Shown in pieces: positions 24,073 through 39,349 of a stretch of 64,000 bases of DNA. Under the pieces are notes generated by a model, which was given only the letters and a program-made list of their open reading frames with translations, ran no database searches and was not told where the DNA came from. Within the stretch, counting starts at the first letter, position 1. Every line of letters starts with the position of its first letter. Both the position numbers and the translations under genes were made by a program. The stretch is from Vitis vinifera (Eukaryota; Streptophyta; Magnoliopsida; Vitales; Vitaceae), in contig NC_081812.1 of assembly GCF_030704535.1 (NCBI RefSeq), forward strand, positions 16,527,001 to 16,591,000, in the 5' to 3' direction.

Positions 24073-27000
24073 TCAGCCAACAAAATCATGTAAAAGTTGC
24101 CCTCCAATAACATCCCTTCCAAAATGCCGATTTTGTGCTTCAAAACCACCTATAACATATCCCTCGCTATTTGCATCAAGGCCAAGCCCAAAACGTTGAG
24201 CTGCATTAATAGGAAAGGACTCTGATAAACCAATCCCATTATTCTGGTGAAGACCCAGTGTCAGGGAAACATTACTGCTTCCACCTGCAGTGCTCACACC
24301 AACTCCCACATGCGGATGGGCCGACAAGTTATTGTAAGATAAATTCATTGGCTCCTCACTACCCACGTGTACCTCAGAAAGCTCATTTCTGGTACGTTTT
24401 GATGGGGCGTCTTGAACTCTTTGAGCAGAGGTGGATGGATTTTCAAACACAAGTGAGTTTGCTGAAGGTAAATGATCACTCTGCCTGTCGGCACTTCGCT
24501 CCTCTCTCTGGGAAGATTTTTGAGCTTGTCGTGTCTCCAGCGTGTGTATCTCTTCCACCATTGGCTTCCAAAGTCTTACTCTTGCATTGATGAACCAGTT
24601 GGAAACCTGGACCACAAGTGACTATGGTTAAAATAGGTTGGATGAACATGGGCATAATATAGAGGGAAATAAAATCAACTTTTAGAACTCAAGCATAAAA
24701 TAATGAAGGAAACAAGCAAAGTTTCCTGTAACTTCTCCAAGCTTTTGCAGTTGCAAAACCTACATAGAGAGATGATGCTAAAATAGAAGAAAACATGGCT
24801 CACCTGGTTCCGGGAGAGACCAGTCTGCTTAGCCAACATTAGCTTGTCTGTATCAGTAGGATAACTGAAACACAAAACAACAATTGAATTATCTCAGAAG
24901 CTTCATATACATAGATATCAACATGTACATGCACTGCCTAACAACAAAAGAAAAAATGATAAATATATAAACAGAATACATGTTTATTGAAAGCATAAAA
25001 TGAACTCACACGATTATTATTTTTGCATGTTGGTTAAAAAATTAAATTACTCACGGGTGAAGGAAGTGTTCAAACAACCATGCCCTGAGTACAGTTACAG
25101 CTCGCTCAGGAAGTCCCCTTTGGGGTCGCCAAACAGGTTGATGTTCAAGAAATCCTGAGCTGTGCATGGGTCTTTGACCATAAAGGCCTCTATCAGTGTT
25201 CCCAAACCTTGGACTTTCATCTTTTCCATGACTTATTTGTCCATGGGCTTTGTTTGTGAACTGAAGCTGGTCGGTAATGGCATTCTTCAAACACCTGAAG
25301 TGTTTAGACATAGCTTTCAGAGCCAAGTCGGCATAGGGAGCCGCATTGCCGAGACCAGCAACCGATTCAAATGATGCTACAACTGCCTGCATTTGTTGAT
25401 AGTAGTGCTTGTACCTCCTGTAAACCTAATATTGACCATAGATAGCAGAAATTTATCAAAGATGCAACTCAACAAAGGGACTAAAAAACATATTCCATTG
25501 ATGTTAGAATGGAAATAGAACAATTATTATCAATTCTTCACTTTTTTGAAGCATTACTCCAGATTATACTGCCTTTTGTAGGACAAAAGGCTCCTACAAC
25601 CAATAAGTACTCATATTATTGCAGTTCAATTTATTAGTATTGGTAGCAGGCAAAGAAATGACAATTGGTACCAGGTCAATAACATAAACCCAGGAAAACA
25701 AGGCTAAAGAGGTTCAGATAGAGAATATTATCTAAGATACAAAACTTGCGACCAATTCAGAACCACCCAAAAGGGTAGACCTTCCTCCAAATTGAATGAA
25801 CCAAAAAAGCTTCCACTCCAACTCATTGAACTACAAATGAATTAAGTTATTTGAGTGGATCTGTAACTCAACCACCTTAAAACCACTACAATAAATATAT
25901 ACTTAAAATTATGAAGTAAATAACATGGATATATTACGAACAGAAATCCAATGGAGAATAAAAATGCAATAGCAGTAGTTATTTTGCTTCAAGTGGAAAG
26001 CACCAATATGACTCCCTTACAAGGAAAAAAAAAATATCACCAGAGATCATTTGTTCTCTTTCCTGAATCACAGATGGTTATTATCTTATTTTTTCCAAAT
26101 GGCAAATAGATAAATCATTCATGGAAAAAAAAAATGCCATTAAAGCAGTTAAAATAAAAGCATATGGAAAATAAGGATAATTAAAATCTAACCAGAAGTC
26201 CAAGCTTTCTGGTTCTAACAATTTAGCAGATAATTGCAGCAGTTAATACCTTAGCCAATGTTTTACAGTCTCACTTTTCAATAGCTAACCAAATCATGAA
26301 TCATGGTATCCACCCTTTTCAATGGTACCACCATAACTAAGCAAGACAGGAAATATGTTGTCTCCTTAATATACCCCAAAACAAGCACAATTTTGAATAG
26401 AAAGGACCCCAACAAGGTAAAAAAAGGCTTTTCTGACTGCAAGGATGGATCAGAAAGGACTTTACTTATGACTGAGGGCCTTCTCTGAAAAAACCTATCA
26501 TTATAAAAGAAGTTAAAACTGCATCAGATTATTGACTCAAATCAAACAATATTCAGAGGAGACAATGGCATTTTTCCTTTGACGAAAAATTGATTATCCA
26601 CTTCAAAGATAGCTGGGAAACAACCAATTGGTGAGGTTTTCATACTTCAAAAGTTACTTATTTCTCCTCTCTAATCAGAGGTATGCAACTAGAATTTTCC
26701 TATAATCTCACTCCAGTTGAGAGAGAGAGAGAAAGAGGTGCCGAAAGAAGAACCCAACATAGTGCTCCCTAACTACCATTGTTTTGCTTTTGCTAGCTGC
26801 TACACTATCTCAAAAACCTTAAAAGGATAAAAAATGATAAGTAAGCACTTAATCATCAGCAGCAATTAAAAAACCAGATGAATTACTGATAACAACTTTA
26901 AAGAACCAGAGAGATATCTACTCTCTATCTTGCTCCGAAAGGCATCACGGCAACTTTCTGTAGAACAAACATAGTCAACCTCATTTAATGGCGGAAACTA

Positions 27001-29228
27001 GTAGATGAACTGGACTAGGTTAGTTGCAATTTTGTCAACCCCAAACAGAACTACAAACTAATTTATTTTTACTTCAGATTAATGGATTCTCATCTTGCTT
27101 TGAATAAAGTCATCCTCCAGTTTAAATACACAAGTTAAGTGACAAACACACTCCATGAAAATTCAGCACCAAGTAACATTATGAAACCAGCGAGATTTCC
27201 AGTCCTTAACTTTCCATAGCCAGCATATTTCCCGAGTACAGCTGCTTGGATGGTGGTTTAAGAAACCAATTATCACTTGGAATATCTAGCATATATATAC
27301 CATCTCCTGTACTTTCTTCTTTGCACTTGAAAAATCCAAACTGTTCTTCAAAGTAATATTTCAAATTTTGCTAAAATACTTTTGATCATGTGCTTGACTG
27401 CTAGACCGGCGGGTGAGGGATCCTGATTAGATTTGCAACCCCGACCAAGAGAAAAATATAAAGCATGGAGGAATAATCACTCTTGAAACTTGATATCTTG
27501 CCAAACTAGAAAATCCAAATTCACCCGTGATGAGCCCCGGGGGAAAAGGTAGAGAGCTTGTCATCTCATCTTCTTTAGGCATGGAATACCATTATGCCTT
27601 CCATATACACTTTTTCCGAGTATAAATCTTTTCAACCGGATTCTTTCAATCACTTTATGCACATTACACCCCAAACTTGGTGACAATGTCACCTATTAGA
27701 ACTCTTTCCATGGCTGTCAGATACTTTATGGCACCAATCTTTGTGCATATATTCCCTCCTATCACCTTTTCCAAAAAAGATGATTTGCAATCTCTAAGGC
27801 CATCTATCCCCTACAGACGAGAATCTAATTCACATAGAATACAGTTGTTACAAGGACTCTATGACTTAGATATTATCACAGATGACATGCTTCTTTGCCA
27901 CTTATTCATGCAACACCACAAATTGCATGTTGGTTTAAACAATGACTAACTATCCCAACCCATTAATGAATCATTCATCTATATACTAAAAATCAATTGG
28001 ACAGTGACTTCTACAGTGATGAAAAGCTTGGGGATCACGAGAATGAAGGAGGAAAAGAAAATTTAAATTGATCCAAAGGAAATTAAAACGGCGATGCCAA
28101 ACTGCAGAAAATTATCGAAAATATTAAAACAAAAGACCCAATCATGAATATCAAACAAGAAGTATGTTTTGAAGGTAAAACTCATAACTCAAAACTCAAC
28201 GTCGAAGAAATCCCATTTAGCTAAAGTGCAAATGAAGAAAGGATGGCGTCGAATTAGAGTCATACCTCGTCTAGCATCGAAATTAGCCTCGACTTTTTTC
28301 TCCGGTGCTCCCCCCCATCTCCACAACTGAGCGGATCATCAACAATTCCAGTTCCACTCAGACTCTCCATTGGAGGATCCATCATCGACGAATCCGCTGA
28401 GACTCTTTCGGCGTAAAGTCCGCAGCCCACGTCGCAGAACTCCTCCAACAACTGCTGTGCAGGTTTCAGGAACCTCGATCCCTTCAAAATTGAAGCATAG
28501 CCTGTAAAAGGCCCGAGAGGGACGGAACTCCTCGATACATCATTAGAGGTGGAACCACTACCACCAACAATGCCCGGAACCATATAGCCACCAGTAACCT
28601 TATCGCTAAAAATTGCAGACCCGTACCTTTGAAGATTCAGTTCCAGTGGAAGATTGTTTTGGTGGGTATGGTGAGAGGACAGAGATAGAGACAGCCCTTG
28701 CCCAGTGGTGTTAGACTCATGATGGGTCAATGATAAGGGCTCCGGCTTGAACACCACCATCTCACCACCATTGAAGGACTGATCAAAATCTCTGAGGTTT
28801 TGGGGAGCGTAAAAAAAAGGGTTATGGTTCATATCCTGAATCGAGCTGGGGTTTATGGGCAACGAAGATTGCGGATCCAAGTAAGGATGGTGCGAAGTCG
28901 AAGAAGAAGAAGACGCATTCATGATTCCACCAACATAACCCATCAAATTCACGCCTTCTTCTTTAACAACACAACCTGGGTTTGCCTTACAAGCCTCAGC
29001 AGAGCCTGAAAGTGGGTGGCTATGGTGCTGAAACTCATGGGCGCTGGCGCTGGCGCAAGTTAGCAAATCGGAAGGCAACAGTGAGGGATCGTAGAGAGGG
29101 AGCAAACCGGCGCAGCCGTGAAGATTAGTAGCTGCCTCCACACAGCCCGAGTGGTTCTGAGCCACAACTCTAAGCTTATCCCTTCTGCTCTGCTGTGGTA
29201 CGTGGTAGGGTTCAAAACCATCCGCCAT
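24073..29228 (-). CDS. BLH9: BEL1-like homeodomain protein, BLH9/REPLUMLESS/PENNYWISE type
   Basis: Four exons on the minus strand (29228-28266, 25425-25055, 24864-24804, 24606-24073) give 642 residues; all introns are GT-AG and the first is 2.8 kb. ATG 29228 gives [20 protein letters not shown], matching the start of Arabidopsis BLH9 as I recall it; a GTG just upstream is not a start. The SKY box ([20 protein letters not shown]) lies at about 240-266 and the BELL domain at about 305-385. The three-residue-extended homeodomain, containing [20 protein letters not shown], spans about 420-482. ZIBEL-type motifs (LSLSLS near 180; VSLTLGLH in the last exon) and the FGRDVIGG...LLHDFVG end support BLH9. 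Such proteins pair with KNOX proteins (for example BREVIPEDICELLUS, STM) in the nucleus and control internode patterning, floral transition and fruit replum. BLH8 is the alternative. Confidence 0.95.
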
Positions 29229-29504
29229 CACGAAGTGACTGTAGAGAGAGGAGAAAACGAACAGGAAGAAGAAGAAGTCGAGGGAGGGGGCCGGGGATGT
29301 TTTGTCTATTGAGGAGGATAAGAGGCGAGAGAAAACAGTGAAAGAGATGGGGTGATGATGAAATGAAAGGTTATGATGATCTTCTTCTGAGCTGCAAGTA
29401 TGGCAGACTGGCGCAAGTTAGCAGAGACTGGGACGTGAAGAGGATAGTGAGAATTCTGGGTATGGTATGGCGCTTCACTTCACGCATCCTCACAAGCACA
29501 CACT

Positions 29505-29604
29505 CACTCTCTCTCTCCTTTCTCTCTTCTTCTCTTTCTCTTTTCTCTTTCTCACTCACTCACACACAGAGACAGAGAGACTCTCTTTCTCTCTCCTCAC
29601 TCCA
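29505..29604 (-). promoter_or_regulatory. GA-rich leader upstream of the BELL gene
   Basis: On the gene strand this stretch is almost wholly G and A (GAGAGA and GAAGA runs), about 280-380 bases upstream of the start codon. GA repeats of this kind are bound by BASIC PENTACYSTEINE proteins, known regulators of plant homeobox genes. It is probably in the 5' UTR or core promoter. The match is compositional only. Confidence 0.45.
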
Positions 29605-32600
29605 TTGAGCCTCTGCTGCACATAGGGTTTCGAGAAACCGGACGACCACCGGCTATTTCCGGTAATTATTGAACTAACTGTGTTGCCGATATTTTCTGTC
29701 AGGGTTTTCTTTTTTCCCCTTTGTTTTGTCGTTTTTAGTTACAAGCTTTCTTTCTTCCATTTTTAAACTCCATTAAATTCAAAATATTAATTTTAAATAG
29801 GGCTTTATTGATGACGCACGTGAGAAGGCGGGAAAGCTAACAGAGTGATGAAATATAAGGCTGAGTTTGGCGTTCACAACACTCATCTCTCGCTTTACGA
29901 GGCTTAATTTTAATCATTTTCTCCCCCAAAATAAAAATCGGAAAAGCTACGAGCACACGTCTGTCACAATGACCAAAATGGCCCTCCCAATTTAATCAAA
30001 AACATTTCAGTGATAAAGGTGGAGAAGCCTATTTTACCATTTGGGTAAAAATGACAAAAATAAAAATAGAAAAAGGAATTCAAGATTAAATGGGGGGAAT
30101 TGGTGGGTGAGGTGAGGGTTGAGACGTGGGTGGGTTCACGTAGGAGGGGGACAGATGAACAACAAGTACCCTTTCCCCACAGTGGGGTGCAGTTGCGGGT
30201 GCACCACTTGAGAGAGCAGCTTCACCAATATTTTCTAAAAGGTACCCCCTATTCAATAAGGCCCAGTCAAGATTTTGTAGTGGATGGATCATGGACCTAT
30301 TTTTCTCTCTTTACTCCTTACTCCTTACTCCTCTTGTTTGATTACTTGATTTGGACACTTACATATTCTCTTTTGGCTTAATAAAAGGACCCCCTCCTTT
30401 TAACACTCCCACGCCACACGTATAACTCTCCTTTCCAAAGTAAGTATGCCATTCCACTTTACCACTCTCTCCCCTCCTTGCAAATTATTAAAGAAAGTGC
30501 CAACACGTACTGTACTGCTGGTAATAATTCCTATATGCTCGTTCCAAATATGCACCGCACCACCATGCTAACTTATTTTGCCTCATGTTTTATGTGTTCC
30601 CCTATTCATTCTTTCCCTTCCCTTCCCTTCCTTTTTGTTTTTCTTTTTTTCTCCTGTTTCCCACCTTTTTTTTCTATTTGAAGTATTCTATCGAGGTGAA
30701 TAAGATAATCTAAAATATTATCTGACTTAAGATTTTTTATTTTTTATTATTTTTTGTGGTAATGCTGGTTGATGTTAATACATCATTTTCATAATTGCGT
30801 GTTAGGTAAGATGGTAAGAATCCCGTGACCTCAATGTTACGAGGTCGCACCCTCCCATGTTAGCCACCTAAAGCCCACCGCACCCCACCTCATAGGCAAC
30901 GCCCCCTTCGATGTTGGAAGTTTATGAAACCATTCCCGCCGAACACTCGATATCATGTTATTTTAGACTATTGTTGTCCTGATTCTGGCTAATTCTTAAA
31001 TATAGCATATATATATATATATATATATATACTAATATCATATGTACAAGGTACAAACATAATTGAGTACACAACATGTCGTATATGTAAGTATAAAATA
31101 TTATGGGGAGGCAGTAACCTGAAATTTATAACACACATATGTTTGTCTGTATTTTGGTAAGGAGGAAAATGATATTTGAATTTAACAGAAAGTTCTGAGG
31201 TTGGAGGGTGGGGGTGGGGGCTGGGGGGGTATGATGCTTTAAATTTAGAGACAGTTGAGGAAACGACAGAGCATACGAAAAGCATCATAAAACTGGGGAT
31301 CTCACAGTCACAGGCTACCTATGCATATATAGAATACCTATTATCATAGTGTCCTGGTTCTAGTATGACGAGTGACCATACCTATGACTATCAAGTGCCT
31401 TTGTGCGAGTAACGCCACACATTCACTGGATCCTTTGAATTCTTTCGATCCTTTCTTCTCACTTCTCTCAGGGTTTTTGTCTTTGGACAGTGGGGGCCTA
31501 AATGGTAATAAAAGAGGGGAAATAGAGGGCATGGAGGTGGAAACAGTACACCTGAGACAATGATGAAATGGAACAGTAGAAAGAGGGAAACGTGGCAGTC
31601 TTGGGTAAATGGGGACTGACATAAGACATGTATAAGAACCAAAAATCAAGTCTGGGGGAGGGGAGAGGTGGAAGGGTTCAGGTGACGTAGGAATAGGAGC
31701 ACCGCCAGAGATCTTTTGCTTGAGACTTGGGAGAGAGAGAGCGCCCGAGTTTGCCGTCGCTCGACGAAACGGAGGTTCAGTTTCGTTTCAGCAACCCAAT
31801 GTCCGTACAAGGCTGATGGTCCCCTCCTCTCCCCTTCCCGCCCTACTCTTTTTCTCCGCTTCGGCGTTCACCTCTCCTGTTTGGGAAACACGCTCCACTC
31901 TTGATCTGTATCTAGATTCTGGAATCCATTTTCATCACTTTTTTTTTCTTCGTATCCTAACTTTTTAAAAAATTTCATTTTTCTCATCATACCCACATCT
32001 ACACTTTTTTTTTTTTTTTTAATTTAAAAATACAAATATTTGTAATGCGTACCTGAATCATTTGCAAAATTAACCTATTCCGTGAATTCAATGAGGGCTG
32101 CTTAATTTTTTATGGTTTCTATAAACAACTTCCCTATAAAAAAAAAAAAAAAAAGTTTTGTAAAGCTTGCCTCATACATTGCTGAATTATTACAATCATA
32201 ATTAAATGCAATATTTCTATAAATAAATCATTTTTCTCTTTTTTTTTTTAAAGCTCTTTTAATGACATGATACATTTTACTTGTATTAATTAATTAGGAT
32301 AATGAAGTGGAATATGTTAACATGATTAGCACTCCATTCAATGATATAATTAAAATATTATGCTAATGTTATTATCACCTTGAATGTGAAAAAAAGAAAA
32401 AAAAATTGAACTATAAATCATTTTTTTATCATATTTAATCATTACATTATTAAGTAAAAGTTATGATAAAAGTGAGTCTAAAAGCAATATCATCCACTCT
32501 ATAATATAAAAAAATTATAACTTGATGTGGATAAATAAAAATGTTAGTTCATTTTTTTTACTATGTATTCTATTTTATTAATTTTATTTTAACCAACTAC

Positions 32601-35600
32601 CATGAATTTAAAACTTCTCATTTATTATTATTATTATTTTTTAAAATGATTAAGATGGTAAATAATATTAACTTTTATTCAACTTGAATAATGCATGATG
32701 TTAATTTGAATTTTTGGAAATTGATGGTGAGCTAAAAATTTTAAAATGAAGATAAAATTTAATTAGAGTTGAATTGATTTCCAATTTATCAAACAAACTC
32801 ATAATATCACTTGATCTTCGTTCTTATTTTACATTGGTGATGGATTAAAATTGAAGTGAGATATAGTGATTGTTGATTATATATATATATATATATTTCT
32901 TAAAAAGGAAATAAAAAGAAACACATTGGTAACTTGAGGAGTATTGAGTGTGGAGTGGGAGGGGGGAGGCGGGAGACGAGGCCAGAGAGGACTGTAGGCT
33001 GCGTCATGCGTTGCGTGAAGGGTTCTGAGGAACAGCTACACCGTACTCTCGGTAATATATATATTCTGAGAAATAGCTTTAGTGAATTAAGAGAGAGGGC
33101 TCTGATAAGTGATAACTGATGAGTGATACCCTCCTCTTCCGGAGTACCATCACCTTGCGCCTGCACCGTGAGATGTCCCTCCAATCTGAAAATTGGCGGC
33201 CCACGTCCACTCGACCTGTCTTCCTAATCCTCCCAACCATCCATAAAAACGACGTTCCGTTCGCATACGTTTGGCAAAGCATTTCAATTTTCATATAACT
33301 TGGGATGGTGTTGGAGATCAGGTTTAATGATAGAACGGGTGGGGGCCAAAGGAGAGAAGGAGAGTGTATGATATGGTAAAGGGTGGGGGTGGGGGAGGGG
33401 GAGACTGAAAAGCCGAGATATAGGATTATAGGAAAGAGGGTATTTACATTTTACATGTAAAATGATATGGCGGTGGGGCGGGGGATAAAACATGAAACTG
33501 AAAGCGAAGTTTTACTGTGACCTCATTATGCTGACCTCAACATCATCCCATTCCTACTCTGCAATCATCCATTTCTACTTTTTCTTATTTAAATTCACTT
33601 TAAGTCACCAGATACATGATACATCCCCACTTCTCATTCGTCCTCGATTAAACTACCTCTCCAACACCCATCCTATTCATTTTTCTCACTCTTTAGTATT
33701 CACATCTTTCATAAAATATATCTGGATTTCGCTTGACCAAGTCAACTTCACATGCATCATGGAATGGAATGATATCATTTTTTGGTTTCTGATTGTAAAA
33801 TGATTTGGGATTATTTCATCCACTCAACTGTGTGAAATGAAATGGATACTAGAGCCATGTGCTCCCTACCATTGTCTCACATAATTTTAATAATATTTAT
33901 TATTATTTTTTAAAATTCTCATTATATAATCAAATATAAAAAATCAATTTTTTGACTTTTTTTTTTTATATAATTAATGATTCAATTTTTTTATATACAG
34001 TTTTACATTAAAAGAACGCAAAATAAAAGTAAATATGTAATTAAAGTTAATTTAATTTTACAGATAATATTTGGGGAACCAAATAAAGAAAACAGTAACT
34101 TGGAAATAATGAAAGAAGGGATATTAGTGAGATTTCATAAGAGAGTCACTCCAAAACCATCCTAGAGCTAATTGGATGATTAGTCAAGTAAATTAGAAGG
34201 AATCTCGCGATTATATTGAAGATTATCTTATCTCAATGCTGAACATCAAATCAACAAGATATGGACAGCAATGAAACCACAATCATAGAAGACTTTTTCT
34301 TTCTTACAATTTTTAAATTTTATAATCAAGACTGGAGGAAAGGGAGTGAGTGATTGATCCTCAACTACCTCAATGAGAGGTTACGATAAGTCAGGGAAGC
34401 CTAGACAAGATTGTGAACATGGTACATGTTATATTTAAAGAAAACAGACATGTTTGATACATGAAGATAAAATGCTTATGGATTGTGACCATCAATTATT
34501 TACATGAAATGTAGTTGTAGCCTTGTAGGCAACTAAGGAAAGAGGAGCTTTTGCTTCCCACTACCTTAATTTAATTTCAACCCCATTTGTCAAGTGCTTC
34601 AAAAATCCTGGCACTTTCATCGAAATGGAGTGTAGTCATTCTGTTGACTTTTAGGCTCGACCTCTTTACTTTGCCTTCCAGGCTAAGTAATTTTGAAATT
34701 TCTATCGTATTTTCTAGAACTATTAAATGCGTTGTCTCCTATGATGGAAATGGGAACATGGGAGGTAACATATTCACTCCAGGTCCACCCAAAAAATAGG
34801 TTTGTGGCCCAAAAGGCCCATTGGACATGTCTCCAAAATTATGTTAGATCGTTTGATGGTCCAATCCCAGATATTTGTTTTACAAAGGATTGGATGTTAT
34901 GGGACGATCCGATGAAGGGTTTTCTTTTTTTTCTTTTTTTCTTTTTTTAATGGAAAAGTGGTTTTTGATGGTTGAATCGGGTATATTGGGGGTGGGGGGG
35001 ACGTGTCGAAGAAAGAATCAAAATGGTTGATTCACCAAATAATGTGACTAGTTGCGAGATTCAAAAGAAAATGTAACCCATGGAAGATGATGTGCTACGA
35101 TCGACTGTCCACGAAAGGCCCATTTGGCATCTTGTGATGAGCAAGTAGAAATCGTTCTCACCTTTTTCAGCCATGAGTGAGGTGGCTGGTCCCATGAGCC
35201 CGTTGGAATTGACTAGAGAACTACCGGCATGCTGTAACTTGTTTGGTTATTTATGTAATACTTCCAGACTTGCTGTTCAATCTTCCCAAAAAAGGCACCT
35301 TTGCAAAGGTGTGCATATTTAAGAAAGCAGTGACGCTTTAGGATGTGCACACCATCCACCTTTGATTGTGTTCCATCACATGTCTGCAAATTAATTCAGT
35401 CCCAGCCCCACCCTCTGCTTTCACACATCCTAGCATTTTTCTACTAACTTTTTTCCTTCTTCCTCATTTCTTTATTAACTTCTCAGACTGTTCATATTTT
35501 CCTTTATAAGATTATACATCTTTTAATGCGTGTATATGTTTTGCTTGCAACCTTCAGATAGATTGGAGGTAATTGGAAGCTTAATATGATGCTAGTGTTA

Positions 35601-38600
35601 TAATGGTTTTGGAGGTCTGGAGTCATATGCCAGAGGAAGTCAATTCTTCTTGTGACAACATGGTATTGCCATGAGAGACTTATCTTTATCAATTTAACAT
35701 TATTAGTCTTATTGTCTTATATTTCTCATATTGGCATTATCATGTTAATTATATTAGAATTTGTTAGTTGTTTGAACTTATTTTTTATCATCTATTTTTT
35801 GAAGGTTTTAAAAATCAAATAACATCGGTTGCTCAAACCAATTCAACTATGTATCTATGGGCTCTCTGATTTGAATTGTTCATTTGAATCATTTATAATT
35901 TGGACTGTAATTTGATTGAATCAAAAGATTGAAAATACATGTATATGTTTATTATTTATTTTAATAAGAGTTACGAGTGAGTCTCAACAATGGATTACAT
36001 TTAGAAGAATGGTCAATAAGTGTTTTATAATGATTTGAAAAAGTCTTTTAAGAATGATTTTCCCTCCTCAAATTTTTTTATTATTAATAGTTTTCTCCTT
36101 TAATATTAGATATGTATATTTTTCTAAAGTCTTTTTTCTTGGATCCTTTATGTCCCAAGTATTCATTTTATACAACGATCATGCGTGTAGAATAAGGAAA
36201 TTGTGTGCCATCATGGGTCATTTGCAGACTTTTTAACTAAACACCAAAATACAATACGGTTTGTCAAAATGATACTGTTGATAATCAAATCATGAACTTG
36301 ACTTGACTTGGAGGTAGTAAGTCGAAAAGGTAACTCCTTAGGGGTAGTATTAGACTAACACTATCTTTCTCTTTGGGAGACATACCGACACCCCATTCCA
36401 AGGGTACCTTATTTTTGCATCACCAAATACATTAAGTCAAATCACACGTAAAAATTATAATAATTTAATAATGATATTAATACAATTCACATGTAACAAT
36501 ATTCTTTGATCAAAATTTATATTAACTTCAAACTACACAAATCTAAATATCCTTTATTTCATAAATCATACTATAAATTATTTAAAACCATTTTAATAAT
36601 TTATTAAACAAATTTCAGCTTAAATGTCTTATAATCTATTCATTAAAATATTGTAACATTCTTAATCGGGATAAATCCAATGAATTAACTAAAGAAGAGA
36701 TAGAGATAATAAACTAATGACACAAGATTTAACATGAAAATTCACGGAAGAGATAGAAAACCACGGGTATTCTTAGGAGGTTTGGATCCGAAATTGCAAG
36801 CCTACACTCACAAAAGCAATTTGGTGTTGCCACACGACATCGTTTCATAGCCCAATTTCAAATTTTCCCCTTCAGTCCCTCAGATCCCAATTTCTTTGCA
36901 CATTTGCAATCCTTCTCCGTCGTTTTATTGTTCGGAGGTTCCTTACTCTCTGATTATTCATCTGACCCTCAAATCGATGCTCAAAAATAAAAGGAATTGG
37001 TAACGCGGAAACTAGCTGAGTCAAAGCTAGTCTCTGGCTGCAACCAAAGGGAAGCAGGTGAAGGTGAAGAGCAAATTCGTTTTCTTATGGTACGAAACTT
37101 GTCTCTGCACCCAAAACAGTCGCAGGTGAAGGCTTGAAGCTGCCGAGGCGAATGGATGAAGTGCTGCTTCCGGTATGTGTTTAACTTTTTATTTTTTGGT
37201 CTTCTGTTGTTTGAAGTTTGAAGTTTGAAGACTATGTTTTTAGGTTTCCTGGTTCACGTTTTCTGCTCATGCACAGTTTTGTTTTGGGCTATAAAACTTC
37301 AAGAGTTTTCCTGTACCTTGTATGGGCTTTTTTTTTTTATTGGAATATTTATTGGCTTGATGGGGGGTGCTCTCAATATTTCATTAGAATTCGTTATTTT
37401 TAATTCTTAATAATTAATTTTAATTTTAATAATACATGATTCAATCACGGGGCCATTTGAATCACGAATAAATAACTTTTCTAATTAGATATATGTTTTA
37501 TTATTTTTTAATTTTTAAAAAATATTTTTATGAATTTTCATAATTTCCGTTCTCCTCTTGTTTTTTTTTTTCTAAATTTTCTTATAATATTTCTATGTAA
37601 CCACTGGTATTTGTTCATTGTCGCAATAATTTAATCCTAGGTTATATTCAATAATACATTTTCCCTATAAAATTTCAGAACTTTTGGTCGTGAAATCAAT
37701 AATTGAACCTTTGGGTTTTAGCAAATGAACTACCCCTTGAAAATTAGCTAGCGAATTCCCACAAAAATTGAAAACTTGCCACACTTTAGTGCAACCACTT
37801 CACCGTGTCTACCTGTGAAATGCCCACCACCATGCATTCAATTAATAACCCTCGTCCAAACAGCCTCGAACAACAGCCCAAGTCTATTGCTCTCCTTGCC
37901 AGTTGTCACACCTTCAATTACTGATTCCCACTATGGTGTCCGTTTCCGCCCACCCCAATATGCATGGTATGCAACATTCGTCTCCCTCATCATTCTCTTG
38001 GGCTTGTTTGCTTCTCTTAAGGAAAAATGGTTTTTCCTAGTACCCAGCTTCAACAAAACAAAGATTACATTACACCAACATGACTAACTTGTATATCATC
38101 TGGATGCAAGTTTTCTTGTGTGCTGAGAAAATCCATCCACTTTCTTTTCCTCCAGAACAAAACAAAACCCTATTTATCCATTCCTCATTTAAGAATCATT
38201 AATTTCCCAAACACAAATAGTTCTAATTCTTGTCAAGATATGCGGTGGTGTTTGATGTGTAGTCTGTACCCAATTCGATTGGGTAGTTGATTGGTCTCTG
38301 TGAGTCTAGGCTGGTCCTACGGGCCAACATGCCCAGGCCCACTTAAACATCTCACCTTGGACTAGTCTGGATGTCCAATAGTCCATTATTCAGATGCATC
38401 GCCATTATTATTGCAATTTAATCAGTTTTGTTAAACTGAACACACAGCTTCATGCCCAATCACCTCACGGGGTATGAGTGTGTATGATTAAAGCTAAACC
38501 AATTTCTTAGCAGCCTCCAACTCAAGCCCCTATAAAGCAGTCTTTTCGATCTATCTTCACTTTGATTCCACGATTTCAAGAAAAGCCCAACCAAATTATG

Positions 38601-38693
38601 ATGTCCCCTGCTTTCCCAATTAAAAATGTATAGATAAATAATATATTTTATTTGCACTTGTCAATTATTCTTTCTTATCTCTCTCCCTCCATG

Positions 38694-38860
<167 letters not shown>

Positions 38861-39343
38861 AAGAAGAGCAGGCACCATTTGAACACAACTGGACATTGGC
38901 CTTCTTCTTGTATCATAACAATCATTAAAGATGGCTCCTCTCCGGAGTCGTCCAAGCTGTAACAATCGGATTGCAATTTTTGAAAAATGAAAAATGAAAA
39001 ATGAAAAATTTAGCGTTGAATCGCCCTTTCAACACATGGCCGACATGGGAGCCTATTGAAAGATGGGCTTAGGTTGTTACCATATGTGGGGTTTTTTTTT
39101 CAAAAGAAAGAGATTTTAGAAGTGGATTACGTAGGTGGGGCCGTGGGGGTGACATTGGTGTAATTAATTACCACGCTTCATGAATTTTAAATCTACATGA
39201 TGGTGAAATCAAGTGATGCGAATGCTTAATCGGTAAGAAAGAAATACACGAAATGGCAAGTAACGCTTCTGCCCTCCTCTGCCGTCACATTAGCTACCCT
39301 ATCCACTCGCAGAAACCAAAAGAAGAGCAGGTTGGATACTAGC

Positions 39344-39349
39344 CACGTG
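39344..39349 (+). promoter_or_regulatory. G-box in GLOX promoter
   Basis: CACGTG palindrome about 340 bases upstream of the GLOX start codon. A TATA-like TATATAATA lies at 39382-39390, and a second ACGT-core site, TGACGTGTCA, at 39473-39482. Such elements serve bZIP and bHLH factors in ABA, light and stress responses. Function is inferred from the motif alone. Confidence 0.35.

Noticed and set aside
31716-31968. Two overlapping open frames in a GC-richer block
   Set aside because: No similarity to any family I know, no splice partner, and the block is surrounded by noncoding AT-rich DNA.
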